Source: Sphingomonas sp. LM7
GTDB lineage: Bacteria; Pseudomonadota; Alphaproteobacteria; Sphingomonadales; Sphingomonadaceae
Length of the DNA stretch: 64,000 nucleotides
Direction of reading: 5' to 3'
Assembly (NCBI RefSeq): GCF_002002925.1
Contig: NZ_CP019511.1
Span: 1,054,001-1,118,000 of the forward strand
This document shows positions 35,894 through 45,636 of the stretch, in pieces. The notes below the pieces were generated by a model that made no database searches, was not told the origin of the DNA, and worked only from the letters and a program-made list of their open reading frames with translations. The stretch's first letter is position 1, and every line of letters starts with the position of its first letter. A program made the position numbers and the translations under genes.

Positions 35894-37543
35894 TCAGCCC
35901 CTCTTCGTCGAAGTGAAGTCCGCGATCTGGAACCAGCGTCGCTCGCCGTCCGAGATGATCGTTCGTGCCTGGTCGGATGGGATGATCAGCGAATAGTCCC
36001 AGTCGATCATGTCATTGTTACTGAGCTGCATGTCGAGCGCGCCGCCGGTCGTGCGGAAGAAGAAGGTCCGGCCGACACCCGCATCCTTCGCCGACGGCAT
36101 CTTCAAGCGAGTTGGCGCGAAGGTCACGATGACATCGTAGAGCTCGTGGTCCTTGGTCAGATCGAGCGAAATGTCCGGCGAACCATGTGCAAAGAGCGGC
36201 CGCAGCTTGAATGGCCCGCCTCCCGAGCCAGGGTCGCCCTTCGGCCCTTGCTGCCCGTCCGGCCCTCGCGGGCCCGCCGGTCCAATCGGTCCGATCGGTC
36301 CAACGGGCCCCGTGCCCCCGGCGGGCCCGGCCGGGCCGGCTGGCCCCACCGATCCGGTGCCGCCCGGCCCGATAGGTCCCTGCGGACCCGCGGGTCCTTG
36401 AGGACCAATGGGTCCCTGCGGTCCCATCGGACCGGCGCCGCCCGGCGCACCGGGATCGCCCGGATTGCCCTGCGGCCCTTGCGGCCCCTCGGGGCCCGGC
36501 GGCGGGCTTGCCCATTTCTGGTCCTCGTCGGTCATGATGCCAAGCGCTGTCTGGACCAGATGGAGGGGTGCGATCAGCGGCCGGCGGCCCTGCTCGACTA
36601 TGACGTCGACAGCGTCACCATTAACCGACCAACCCGCCGCGGCGTCGCCGCCGATATGCGTCAACGGCACTTCCAGTGCGGCGAGCAGTACACAATCCTG
36701 CTCGCTGCCTGCCGGATCGCTGCAGCGGCGCGCCATCACCCGCGGGCGATATTCGGTGATCCAGATGCGATAAGCGAGCTTGAGGAAGCCGTCATACTCG
36801 TCGATCGAGACGCCCACCGGCAGCGGCGGCACGGGCGGCGAATCCCAATCCGGCGGCGAAGCATCCTCGACATCGGCAGTGACGATATCGAGCGCCTCGC
36901 GGATCGCAGCGGCCCAATCGTCGGGCCCCAGCGGCGGCGATCCGGGACCTTCATCGGCGATGTCGTCGAGCCAGGCGGAGAAGGAGGCGATCGCGTCGAC
37001 CTCCCATTGCTCCGGCGCGTCGAGCCCGAAATCGAGGCAATAGTCGTCGGCAACCCGCGACGGCTGCATCAGCGCCGCCTCGGAGCGGCACGGCTCGCCC
37101 GGCACCGGCACCGGTGCGATCGCGCAGTCGCGGTAGCACAGCGTCAGGTACAAAGTGATCGAGGTTGCCGGTGGCGAGCCTGCGGTGCGCTCCGATACGC
37201 GACGGGCATTGTCGGGGTCCTGCAACCAGCCGTTGAGCGAGCCGCACTGGTCACGCCCGACGCAGATCAGCCGGCCTGACGGCGCCGCTGCCGAACCGGC
37301 GGTGATGTGGACGCGCGGCCCGTTGGTCTCGCCATCGTCCTCGACACGCACTGCCAGGCCGCTGGCGGTGCCATAGCCGATCAGGTCGCGAACCATCCAT
37401 TCGCTGCGCCCGACGAGATAGGCGTGTTCCTGGACATAGTCGGCAACGCCCAGGACCATGCCCTTGACGAAATTGACGTGTTGGCCGGGATCTGGCGTGC
37501 CGATCGCAGGCACGGTTGCAGTGGTGGCGTTACAGCAGCCCAT
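35894..37543 (-). CDS. Collagen-like protein, candidate eCIS tail fibre
   Basis: 549 residues. A Cys-rich N-terminal domain ([15 protein letters not shown]; then [20 protein letters not shown]) likely docks on the particle. Residues about 350-441 form around 30 Gly-X-Y triplets, mostly GPX, interrupted once (GPI-GP-GGT), the mark of a collagen-type triple helix. A C-terminal domain of about 105 residues ([20 protein letters not shown] then [12 protein letters not shown]) would sit at the tip and could bind a target. It has a strong GGAGG ribosome-binding site. It lies where Afp13-type fibres are encoded, directly after the baseplate genes. The fibre role is inferred from architecture and position. 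Confidence 0.8.
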   Translation of the reverse strand: MGCCNATTATVPAIGTPDPGQHVNFVKGMVLGVADYVQEHAYLVGRSEWMVRDLIGYGTASGLAVRVEDDGETNGPRVHITAGSAAAPSGRLICVGRDQCGSLNGWLQDPDNARRVSERTAGSPPATSITLYLTLCYRDCAIAPVPVPGEPCRSEAALMQPSRVADDYCLDFGLDAPEQWEVDAIASFSAWLDDIADEGPGSPPLGPDDWAAAIREALDIVTADVEDASPPDWDSPPVPPLPVGVSIDEYDGFLKLAYRIWITEYRPRVMARRCSDPAGSEQDCVLLAALEVPLTHIGGDAAAGWSVNGDAVDVIVEQGRRPLIAPLHLVQTALGIMTDEDQKWASPPPGPEGPQGPQGNPGDPGAPGGAGPMGPQGPIGPQGPAGPQGPIGPGGTGSVGPAGPAGPAGGTGPVGPIGPIGPAGPRGPDGQQGPKGDPGSGGGPFKLRPLFAHGSPDISLDLTKDHELYDVIVTFAPTRLKMPSAKDAGVGRTFFFRTTGGALDMQLSNNDMIDWDYSLIIPSDQARTIISDGERRWFQIADFTSTKRG

Positions 37544-37576
37544 GAGTTGCCTCCGGCAGGTTTTGGGGGGCGCGGC

Positions 37577-40192
37577 TCAACATGCGAGCCGCGCGCGGTC
37601 AGGAGTGAGGGGAAGCCCGTCGGGGCCGATGAAGCTCTCGCCGATATACGCCTTGCCGAGGATCGCCGGCGGCAGCAGCTCGGGTGCGCGGCTGCCCGCG
37701 CCGATCGCGGTGTCGTATTCGAGCCGCGCCTCGCCGATCCGGTTCATCGCGAAGTAGAAGCGCACGTCGAAGATCGTGTGCGCGGGCTTTTCGAGATTGA
37801 TGATCCGCCGCGCCAGTGCCTCGCGCCGGCGCAGCGTCTCGGCATCGGTCGCATCGGTTGCGCTCACCGGGAGCAGCACGGAAAAACGATGGGCGGTGCG
37901 ATCGATCGGGAGCAACTCCTTCTCGAATTCCTCCCAGTCGGCGCGGGCCTTGGGCGTCACCAGTGCGGTGTCGGCCAGCGCGATCTCGCCGAAGCGCTTC
38001 CAGTCGCTGCCATGCGCAGTGTTGAGTGGCAGCAGCCGGCGGTAACGCCCTTCGAGAAAGCGCTGCCACAGGCTGCGATTGTGCGATGCGAGCTCGAGGA
38101 ACTTGCTCCATGCCACGGCGAAGGCGGCGGGCACGTCGCGGCGCGGAAGCGTCAGCATCGGTGCGGTCGCGCCGCGGGCGCGCTGGAAGGCGATCCAGTT
38201 GGCGCGTTCGGTGAGGCCGGCATCATGCGTGGGAAGATCGACCACGCTGCTGGTGTCGCCTGCGCCGATCCGGCCAAGCGTGCGCGTGCGATAGCTCTCG
38301 ACGATGCGGATCGCGCCTTCGCAGCGGCAGTCCGCGTCGCTGAACAGGGTGCCGTCGAGCGGCTGACCGAAGGCGAGCGCAAGCGCGCTCTCCAGCCCGC
38401 GCATCGTGCCGCGCCAGCCGAAGAAACGGATCGCATGGGCGATGAACAGCCGCCGCCGCGCTTCGCTCCACGATGGGTCGAGCGCGACGTCGAACCATTC
38501 GGCGAGCCAGCCCAGCGCCTCCACCGGCGCGGTCCGGGTGTCGAACAACGCCTGCGCAGTGATCATCCGCGCCTCGATCACGCTGGTCGTGCCCTGCATG
38601 TTTGCGAGGAAGCGTTCGAGGAAATCGGCGGGCTCGGGATCTTCGCGATAGAGCGCGGGGAGGTAGCGCTCGGCCCAGGAGATCCGCGGCCATGAGGCAC
38701 GCAGCGCGCGCAGCCGCGGGCTTGAGTCGCCGTCGCTGGAAAGCGTCAGCCGGACTTCGAGGAAGCGCCCTTCGATCCGCTGGAACAACAGCTCGAAGGT
38801 GCCGTGCTGGGCAAGCGGATCGGTCGTCACCAGGGCAGCCGCCGAATGCGCCGCCAGTTCGCTCCCCGAGCGCGACAGGATTGGCGAGGGCTGCACCAGC
38901 CAGTCGCCCAGATCGTCCGCCTCGTCGCTCGCGCGGGCCTCGACCAGGATGCGGGTGCCCGGCGGCACGCAGCCGTCAAGCCGCAGCCGGTCCCACACCG
39001 CGCTGGGCATCCGGCTGTCGAACAGCGGAGTGCGGAAGCTGGCGAGTCCGCGAAACTGCTGGCGCGGCTTCTCGACCACGCGCGGCCAAGTGGGCGCCGG
39101 GCCGCTGTCATAGCTGGCGTTACCCTCGACCGAGACCAAGGCACGTCCGCCATGGCGGCGCAGCGGGAAGCTCTCAGCGGTCTCGCGGAGTTCGAGTCCG
39201 TCCTCGTCATCGAGACGGAAAGCGCGCAGTTGGTTGCCGGTTTCATCGGAGACCAGCACGCGCAGCACGCTCTCGCTGCCGCGCAAGAGCACTTGGCCCG
39301 CGACCATGTCGTGCGGCACGAAATCGAGCTGCAGTGCGGCCAGCGGCGCGCCCCCCTCACGCCAGAGATACAGCGCGGCCGGTGCGCGCGACAGGATGGC
39401 GACCGCGCCGTCGGGCAGTGCCGCGATTGCGATCGGATTGATCGCGGGATCGAGCAGCGTCAGGTCGTGCCCCTCGGCCGAAATCCCCGGGGCGCGCGTA
39501 CGTGCCGCACCGCTGACCGGCTGGAACAGCTCGGGCACTTCCTCGCCCAGCCCGCCGCCGACCAGTGTTGCCCGCGCATCCAGCGCAAACAGGCGCTTTG
39601 CCTGGCCGTCTAGCAACCACAGGCCGCTGTCGCAGCGCGGTTCGAGATCGGTGACCGTAGGCGCGCCCTGCGCCGGCCAATCGAAATGCAGCGGTGTGCC
39701 GCCCGCGACAAGATCGAAGCTGTCGAGCCCGCGGTCGCTCGCGGCGATCAGCCAGCCATCGCCGGTCGCCGCCAGCGCGCGATAGGTCGCCGCTACCGGC
39801 ACACGATCATCGTGCGGGACGAATAGCTGTGGCGTGGGGCGCTGGGCACGCGTGTCGGGCCAGAAGCGCGTTACCGAGCCATCGCCGCGCGAGCGCACGA
39901 ACAGCTGCGTCGCATCATCGCCGATCCAATAAACATTGCCGAACCGGTCGGCAGCGGCGGCGCGGCGGATCTCGGGCGACAGCGGTGCCTCGCCGGGCGT
40001 GAATGCCAGCGGATCGCGCAGCGGCGCCAGGGTGAGCTCGTTGCGTTCGTCGTCCCAGCCCGGCGCAGCCTTGGGCTGATCGCCTACAGCCAGGTCCCAG
40101 ACCATCGCCAGTGTCGTCGCATCGTCCATGCGGCCACGCGCCCAGTCGGTCTCGCCGAGCAACAGGTGGAATCGCTGGCCGTCGGCGTTCAT
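37577..40192 (-). CDS. eCIS baseplate protein with a tail-P2-I-like domain (Afp12-like)
   Basis: 871 residues from the ATG at 40192, which shares a base with the upstream stop (TGATG) and has GGAG eight bases ahead; a GTG at 40198 is also possible. The first 400 residues look like a repeat-rich beta propeller (recurring W/Y-I-G-D, DGWLIAASDRG, SGLWLLDGQAKRLF). The C-terminal third has the phage tail protein I pattern (YLPALYREDPEPADFLERFL, ARMITAQALFDTRTAPVEAL, GWLAEWFDVALD, FGWRGTMRGLESALALAF). Afp12-like proteins form outer baseplate arms that hold fibres. Confidence 0.85.
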   Translation of the reverse strand: MNADGQRFHLLLGETDWARGRMDDATTLAMVWDLAVGDQPKAAPGWDDERNELTLAPLRDPLAFTPGEAPLSPEIRRAAAADRFGNVYWIGDDATQLFVRSRGDGSVTRFWPDTRAQRPTPQLFVPHDDRVPVAATYRALAATGDGWLIAASDRGLDSFDLVAGGTPLHFDWPAQGAPTVTDLEPRCDSGLWLLDGQAKRLFALDARATLVGGGLGEEVPELFQPVSGAARTRAPGISAEGHDLTLLDPAINPIAIAALPDGAVAILSRAPAALYLWREGGAPLAALQLDFVPHDMVAGQVLLRGSESVLRVLVSDETGNQLRAFRLDDEDGLELRETAESFPLRRHGGRALVSVEGNASYDSGPAPTWPRVVEKPRQQFRGLASFRTPLFDSRMPSAVWDRLRLDGCVPPGTRILVEARASDEADDLGDWLVQPSPILSRSGSELAAHSAAALVTTDPLAQHGTFELLFQRIEGRFLEVRLTLSSDGDSSPRLRALRASWPRISWAERYLPALYREDPEPADFLERFLANMQGTTSVIEARMITAQALFDTRTAPVEALGWLAEWFDVALDPSWSEARRRLFIAHAIRFFGWRGTMRGLESALALAFGQPLDGTLFSDADCRCEGAIRIVESYRTRTLGRIGAGDTSSVVDLPTHDAGLTERANWIAFQRARGATAPMLTLPRRDVPAAFAVAWSKFLELASHNRSLWQRFLEGRYRRLLPLNTAHGSDWKRFGEIALADTALVTPKARADWEEFEKELLPIDRTAHRFSVLLPVSATDATDAETLRRREALARRIINLEKPAHTIFDVRFYFAMNRIGEARLEYDTAIGAGSRAPELLPPAILGKAYIGESFIGPDGLPLTPDRARLAC

Positions 40193-42492
40193 CAGCACGT
40201 CTCCGCCACGACGGGGACCGGCAGCAATGCCGAGCCGTCGCCGGTGCCGCCGCCCGGACCGCTGCCACCGGCGCCCGAGCCGATGTCGCCACGCAACAGG
40301 CTGATGTCGATCGGGTCGCCACCCACCACCGAGATGCCGGCGAGTTCGGGCAGTTCGATCCCAGTGATCGACACCGCGTCGAGCTTGGCGCCGGTATCGA
40401 GTGCAAGCTGGATATCGGCGACCTCGACGACACCGGGAACACGCGCCGCCTCCGCCATCAGCGCACGGGCATGGACCGGTCGACCGAGCGGCCAGCCGCG
40501 CAACGCCGGATCGACGTCCGGGCCATAGAGCGGACCATCGGTGGTCGAGAAATCGCTGCCTTCGGGCGGCAACGGGTTGAGATATGCCCGCAGCCGCACC
40601 TTCACCGCGTCGGCGACTTCGGCGATCGTATAGCCCCCGCCGACTTCAATCCCGACCGAGACCCAGATTCGCTTGTAGATCGGACCCCGCAGTACGAGCT
40701 CGGTCGTCACCAGTCGCCGCGGATCGAGATAGGCGCACAGCGCATCGAGGAACGGCGCATCTGGGCGCGGTGCCGCGGGATGATCGGGATCGTGGCGTGG
40801 CGCGACGAGCAGAGTCACCACGCCCGGAACGGTGCCGATTGCGCCGGGGGCGAGATCGGGGTGCCAGGCCGCCAATACGTCGATGCGGCCGATCGACACG
40901 CCGGGGGTGCGCCACGCGATGCTGCGGAAATCGGCTTCGGTGACCAGCCGATCGCGATGCTGGAGCATCCGCTGGACCTGCTTCTCGCCCGATCGCACGC
41001 TTTCGGCGTCGGTGCCGCCCCAGGTCGCGATCGGGTTGGTGCCGGAATAGCCCTGCGGTGCCAGTGGCCCGACCTTGAGCGCATTGGGACCGACATTGCC
41101 CTCCTGCCCTTCGCTATATTCGTACCGCGCATAGAGCCGATCGCCCGAGCCGGGACGCCTGCCCGCCAGCCCGTCGCCGAAGCTGACGATCCCCGCCTCA
41201 GGATCGACGCGGAACGATGTCGCCGGCCCGAGCTGCTGGGTGGTGCCGGGCACGGGAACTTCTGGTGCGGCGGCGAGGAGATCGTCGATCGCGTTCCATT
41301 CGGTCTCGGTGCCTTCGGGGGAGACGCTGACGATCGCGACGCTGCCTTCGAGCACCGGCGCCTTGGCGAGCTGGCGAGCCTGGTCGGGGCTGCCGTCGCC
41401 GTCGGGCAGTCGCTCGGCGCGGATCGTCTCGAACTGGCGGACGCCGACCGCGTTGATCCCGGCCCAGCGCAGCCGCACCTCGGCCGCCGACGAGGCGCGC
41501 ACGCGGATCCAGGTGACCAGGGTTTCGGCGATCACACTGTCGTCGATCGCCGGCGGCAACTCGCCCACGCCCGCCTCGAACGGATCGAGATTGTTCCAGA
41601 GCTTTAGCGCGTCGGCTTCGGGCAAGCCGATCTCGACTACGCCGGTCGCGCGCGACGGATCGAAGTCGGCACGGGCATTGAGTGCACGCCAATCGGGTGC
41701 AGGCCGTCCGCCGACGAACAGCAGCTCACCATTCACGCTCGGTCGGGCGATGTCGTAGCGCAGCAGGTCGGCGGGCGCCGTGGTCGCACTGCCCACCGGA
41801 ATCTCGAGCTGCTCGACGTCGTCGGCAGGCGCGAGGCCAAGCGACAGGTTGCGCCCCGCAATCGCCTCGCGGATCAGCTTGGTCGGGTCGTCGCCGGTGC
41901 CGAGATCGTTCTTGCGCGCCACCAGCGCGATCCACAATGTCCGGTCGATCGTCTCGGCCAGGTCGAGCGGCCCCTGCGCCGGATCGAACGGCGCACTTTG
42001 ATACAGCGTGAGGTTGGCCGGCAGCGTTGCGCCGTATGAGGCGTAGAGCAGCTCGTAATATTTGCGCAGCTCGGGCGTCGGGTTGAGCACCGGCCGCTTG
42101 ACGAACAGCCGCGCTTCGACAGGCAGCACGTCGAGCCCGGTGACCGTGCGGAACGGCATCTGTCCCGCCAGCAACTCGAAATCGCGCTGGATCGTCTGAG
42201 TGGCCAGCGCGCCCTTGTCGTTCTTGAACGCCACGATCCCGCGTGCCTCGCTGGCGCTGCGCAGCGGGATGCCGAGTAGCTTGAGGAACTTGGCGCGGTT
42301 GCGCTCGGGGATTTGGTTCGCGCGGTAGATCAGGTTTTCCGTGAGGAATGCGAAGAGCTGGACGATCGTGACGCCCGGATCGGACGGATTGAAATTGGTC
42401 CATTCGGGCGTGTGGACGGGAACGCGGGCAAGCGTCTCCTCCACCAGCGCACGATAGTCGCGATCGTCGATACGGGGGGCGGGCAACGGCAT
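40192..42492 (-). CDS. Baseplate assembly protein J-like (Afp11-like)
   Basis: 766 residues. The start (PRIDDRDYRALVEETLARVP, HTPEWTNFNPSDPGVTIVQLF, LTENLIYRANQIPERNRAKF) is the hallmark of putative baseplate assembly proteins of eCIS and of gpJ/gp6 wedge proteins. RKRFGDG-like FGDGLAGRRPGSGDRL and the C-terminal VEVADIQLALDTGAKLDAV segment also fit. It forms the wedge ring around the spike (family knowledge). It is coupled to gp25 before it and the Afp12-like gene after it by TGATG junctions. Confidence 0.9.
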   Translation of the reverse strand: MPLPAPRIDDRDYRALVEETLARVPVHTPEWTNFNPSDPGVTIVQLFAFLTENLIYRANQIPERNRAKFLKLLGIPLRSASEARGIVAFKNDKGALATQTIQRDFELLAGQMPFRTVTGLDVLPVEARLFVKRPVLNPTPELRKYYELLYASYGATLPANLTLYQSAPFDPAQGPLDLAETIDRTLWIALVARKNDLGTGDDPTKLIREAIAGRNLSLGLAPADDVEQLEIPVGSATTAPADLLRYDIARPSVNGELLFVGGRPAPDWRALNARADFDPSRATGVVEIGLPEADALKLWNNLDPFEAGVGELPPAIDDSVIAETLVTWIRVRASSAAEVRLRWAGINAVGVRQFETIRAERLPDGDGSPDQARQLAKAPVLEGSVAIVSVSPEGTETEWNAIDDLLAAAPEVPVPGTTQQLGPATSFRVDPEAGIVSFGDGLAGRRPGSGDRLYARYEYSEGQEGNVGPNALKVGPLAPQGYSGTNPIATWGGTDAESVRSGEKQVQRMLQHRDRLVTEADFRSIAWRTPGVSIGRIDVLAAWHPDLAPGAIGTVPGVVTLLVAPRHDPDHPAAPRPDAPFLDALCAYLDPRRLVTTELVLRGPIYKRIWVSVGIEVGGGYTIAEVADAVKVRLRAYLNPLPPEGSDFSTTDGPLYGPDVDPALRGWPLGRPVHARALMAEAARVPGVVEVADIQLALDTGAKLDAVSITGIELPELAGISVVGGDPIDISLLRGDIGSGAGGSGPGGGTGDGSALLPVPVVAETC

Positions 42493-42878
42493 CAGCTTCT
42501 CCCCAGCGGGATCGAGACGCTCGTGCGCTCGGCGGCGCCGGTCGCGACGAGGCGATAGGCGATGGTGGCGAGCGCGGCGGTGGCGTCGGAGGGATCAGGC
42601 GCCACATGGACTCCGTCGAGCGCGATGCGCGGCTCCCAGCGGCTCAGCGAATCCTCGATCGACGCGGCAATGCGGACATGCGTTGCGGGGTTGTTAGGCT
42701 CGAACAGATAGCGTCCCAGCCCAGCCCCGAAATCGACCAGCTGGATGCGCTCGCCCGCCTCGGCCTTGAGGATGATCGCGATCGATTCGCGCACATTGGT
42801 TTCGCCTTCGGACCAGCGCATCCGCCCGTCCGGGCCGACGCGTGGGGGAAAGCCGAGGCTCTTGCCGAACGGGCTCAT
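42492..42878 (-). CDS. GPW/gp25-family baseplate wedge protein (Afp9-like)
   Basis: 128 residues. MSPFGKSLGFPPRVGPDGRM with WSEGETNVRESIAIILKAE, GERIQLVDFGAGLGRYLFEP and EPRIALDGVHVAP are the gp25-fold signature, including the EPR core that nucleates sheath assembly in contractile tails. The ATG at 42878 overlaps the previous stop by four bases. Shorter than or equal to other gp25 proteins, it appears complete. Confidence 0.92.
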   Translation of the reverse strand: MSPFGKSLGFPPRVGPDGRMRWSEGETNVRESIAIILKAEAGERIQLVDFGAGLGRYLFEPNNPATHVRIAASIEDSLSRWEPRIALDGVHVAPDPSDATAALATIAYRLVATGAAERTSVSIPLGRS

Positions 42879-44923
42879 GGCTTGCCCTTCAGGCGCGGCA
42901 GCGGGAAGCACGCGATGAACCACGGTACCCAGCGGAAGATGAAATCGAGCAGCAACACGATGCAGATCAGCAGGATCAGCGCGCACAAGGTGATGATCGG
43001 GATCGACAGCGAGCAGATCATGCCGATGTCGACGTTGCTGCCGCCCTTGCAGCCGCCGCCCTCGGCGCCCTTCTTCATCTTGATGCTCTTGTGGAACGGC
43101 CACGGCAGTACCTGGAGCACCAGGTCGATGAAACCGAACCCCTTGGCGCGCTGCACCTGACCGCAGAGCAGGTCCGACATCACGAATGCCGTACCGCGCC
43201 CGTGCTTGCGCAGCCCCGCCGGGCTGGTGTCGGTCGGCAGAGTGATCGTGATCGGCCGCACCGGCGCATCGGGGTCGAAGAAGCTGGCAAGCTTGAACTG
43301 CTCGGTGCCCTTGGACAGCGTCGGCGGATGCAGCGGCCCGCAATCGGCGTTCATATGGACCATGCGGACGATGAACAGTCCCTGGTCGCCCGCGGTCTTG
43401 ATCATCACGTCGCGCAGCTTCATCGCATGCGGGATCGGCTGGACATTGGCCTCGTCGCTCTGGGGCAGCGCGCGCGCCAGCAGCGCGGTAAAGCGGTCGA
43501 GCTTCTCGATATCGATGTTCACGTCCGGGCTGTCGCTCGGCTCGGTGATCACCGTCTCGTCATTGGCCGGCGGATCGAGCGCGGCGCTGAACGGATCGCC
43601 GCCCGCGAGCACCACCTTATAGGGCCCATCCAACGTCGCGCCGGCCGCGGTGCTCCCTGGAGGCACCATCCCGACCAGCTGGAAATGCAGGTTCGGCCAG
43701 TCGGCATTGGCCTTGGTGCCGTCGGCATAATGCGTCGTTACCGCTTCAAGCTTGTCCTCGAACTCGCGGATGTGGAGCAGCGCCACGCGCATCGACGCCG
43801 CCTTGGTCTTGCCGGCCGGCGGCGTAGGGCCGCCCGGCGCAAGGGTGTTCAAGCCGCGCCAGGCCGCCTGCTCGGCTGCATTCAGGGTGGCTGGCACTGT
43901 CGTCGCGGACAGCGCGGCGCTGAGGCGCGGAACATGAAGGTCCATCCACTTGCGCAGATCGAGCAGCAACAGCCACGACTGGTGCTGATATTGATAGTTA
44001 TAGTCGCTCACGCGCTCGGCGCGGTCGGGGGCGGTCTCCTTGGAGTCCGGCGTCCGGGTGATGAACTCGTCGGCACCCTTGAGCGCCGCGCGGACCAGCG
44101 CCTTCCAAGGCTCGACCACTTCGATGCGGAGCTGCGCGGTGCGCGCGATCGTCGTGTTGGGCCGAGTTGCGGGCGCACCGGGCTTGAGCGCCGCCATCTG
44201 CCCCGCGGCGAGCGAGACCGGCGCGGTTACCACTGACTTGCCGAGATATTCCTCCCGCCGCGCGACCGGGATCATTCCCGCCCAGATCGTCCGCGGTGCG
44301 CCTTCCTCGTCGCGGTGTTGGAGCGGGAACAACGGCAGTTGTTCCTCGCCCGGCGCCAGCCCGGCGTCCGCCTCCACGCGCTGCCAGCGCGCGTCGGCGC
44401 CTTCGCGGACATAGGCATATTCAACCAGCGGCACATTGGCTTCGGCACGGCCAGACGCGGGGAGCATCCGGCGCATCACGAAGCCCACCGTCTCGTGTCC
44501 GCCCGCCACGGCACGCTCGGGCAGGCCGGGGATCTGGCATGCGAGCGTGCCCGCGACGAGATAGTAGCGCAGGTGCGCCGGCTGATAGAGCTTGAGCTCC
44601 TTGTTGACCGGGAGCGGCGGCGGTGGCGCCGCGGGTGCCGATCGCCAGAAGCGCTTGCGCTTGGCTTCCTTCATCGGCGCGGGCAGCGGCACCCGAATGA
44701 CGGAGTCGAGCAGGTCACCGGGCATCGGCGGATCGCGCCAAGTCTCGGGCCGCGCGATCCGGTCGGAGATCCGCGCAGGCTCCTCGGCCAGCGTCGCGAG
44801 CAACTGTTCCATGAAATCGTCGCTGGCGAAGCGCAGCAGCTGCGGGCGCGCTTGGAACGGCGTCGTCCCCCGCCAGAGCGGCCGCGGCGCCTGCCACGTC
44901 ACCTTGTGCGCGAGCGCGTTCAC
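42875..44923 (-). CDS. Large eCIS-associated protein ending in a membrane hairpin
   Basis: 682 residues from the GTG at 44923, chosen because it overlaps the spike gene stop (GTGA); the open frame extends to 44989. The body is soluble and mixed alpha/beta with WLLLLDLRKWMDLHVPRLS and a beta-rich second half. The tail is striking: a GGGCKGGSN hinge is followed by about 45 residues with two strongly hydrophobic segments (MICSLSIPIITLCALILLIC and VLLLDFIFRWVPWFIACF) before a basic end. It sits where a PAAR-like tip gene (Afp10) would be expected. It may anchor or pierce a membrane, or be a conserved eCIS protein of unknown role. Confidence 0.75.
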   Translation of the reverse strand: MNALAHKVTWQAPRPLWRGTTPFQARPQLLRFASDDFMEQLLATLAEEPARISDRIARPETWRDPPMPGDLLDSVIRVPLPAPMKEAKRKRFWRSAPAAPPPPLPVNKELKLYQPAHLRYYLVAGTLACQIPGLPERAVAGGHETVGFVMRRMLPASGRAEANVPLVEYAYVREGADARWQRVEADAGLAPGEEQLPLFPLQHRDEEGAPRTIWAGMIPVARREEYLGKSVVTAPVSLAAGQMAALKPGAPATRPNTTIARTAQLRIEVVEPWKALVRAALKGADEFITRTPDSKETAPDRAERVSDYNYQYQHQSWLLLLDLRKWMDLHVPRLSAALSATTVPATLNAAEQAAWRGLNTLAPGGPTPPAGKTKAASMRVALLHIREFEDKLEAVTTHYADGTKANADWPNLHFQLVGMVPPGSTAAGATLDGPYKVVLAGGDPFSAALDPPANDETVITEPSDSPDVNIDIEKLDRFTALLARALPQSDEANVQPIPHAMKLRDVMIKTAGDQGLFIVRMVHMNADCGPLHPPTLSKGTEQFKLASFFDPDAPVRPITITLPTDTSPAGLRKHGRGTAFVMSDLLCGQVQRAKGFGFIDLVLQVLPWPFHKSIKMKKGAEGGGCKGGSNVDIGMICSLSIPIITLCALILLICIVLLLDFIFRWVPWFIACFPLPRLKGKP

Positions 44924-45636
44924 CAGATATTCCCCGCGCCCGGCGTGTAGGTCGTCGAGATCACTGTGTTCGAGATCAAGGTGTCGCACTTCACGATGCC
45001 CGAGAAGGTCGACATGCCCGCATCGACCTTGACCATCCCCGCCGAGACCGCGACCTGGCTGGCATTGACCGTCACCTTGGCAGCGGCGGTGATCGTGATC
45101 CCCGAAGTCTCGAGCTTGACCGAATTGCCGTTCGAATCCTCGATGGTGACCGCGCCCGGCCCGTCCTTCATCGTCAGCTTCTGCCCGCCGGGCGTCTCGA
45201 GCTTGAGCGTCTCCTTCCCATTGCTGTCATCGAGCGTGATCTTCACCCCGTTGCGGCTGCGGATGACCTTGAGGTTGTTGCCGCTCGCCATCGATTGCGG
45301 CGGCTTGTCCTTGCCGTTCCACAGGCCGCCGAGGATATAGGGCCGCCGCGGATCGCCATGCTCGAACGCGACAAGCACTTCGTCGCCGACATCGGGAATG
45401 AACCAGCTGCCGCGATCGTTGCCCGCGAACAGCGTCGCCATCCGCGCCCACGCCTCATAGCCCTGCCCGCCCCCGGCATCGGGTGACCAGTCGAGCTTGA
45501 TCTTGACGCGTCCCTGCCCGTCCGGGTCTTGGATGTCGGAGACGGTGGCAGGGACCACGCCATACCAGCGCCCGCCCCAGCCCTCGCTCCGGCGCTCGTG
45601 GAACTGCGCTTCGCCGCGATCGAGATCGAGGAGCAT
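44920..45636 (-). CDS. Spike protein, gp5/baseplate-V-like half (Afp8 C-terminal equivalent)
   Basis: 238 residues. An OB-fold domain (RWYGVVPATVSDIQDPDGQG, RVKIKLDWSPD, FIPDVGDEVLVAFEHGDPRR, PYILGGLWNGKD) is followed by a beta-helix needle of short strands (ITLDDSNGKETLKLETPGGQ, KLTMKDGPGAVTIEDSNGNS, VKLETSGITITAAAKVTVNA), as in phage gp5/gpV and VgrG. The ATG at 45636 shares a base with the stop of the gp27-like half (TGATG). In Afp and VgrG both halves are one chain; here they are two coupled genes. No PAAR motif or metal-binding tip is seen at its end (TYTPGAGNIW). Confidence 0.9.
   Translation of the reverse strand: MLLDLDRGEAQFHERRSEGWGGRWYGVVPATVSDIQDPDGQGRVKIKLDWSPDAGGGQGYEAWARMATLFAGNDRGSWFIPDVGDEVLVAFEHGDPRRPYILGGLWNGKDKPPQSMASGNNLKVIRSRNGVKITLDDSNGKETLKLETPGGQKLTMKDGPGAVTIEDSNGNSVKLETSGITITAAAKVTVNASQVAVSAGMVKVDAGMSTFSGIVKCDTLISNTVISTTYTPGAGNIW

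Noticed and set aside
36210..36500. CRISPR-like or tandem DNA repeat
   Set aside because: The repetition comes from Gly-Pro-X codons of the collagen-like protein and has no constant repeat-spacer structure.
33356..37279. 1307-residue open frame on the plus strand
   Set aside because: It is antisense to four well-supported eCIS genes, with Arg/Asp/Gly-rich composition and no motif; a GC-rich artefact.
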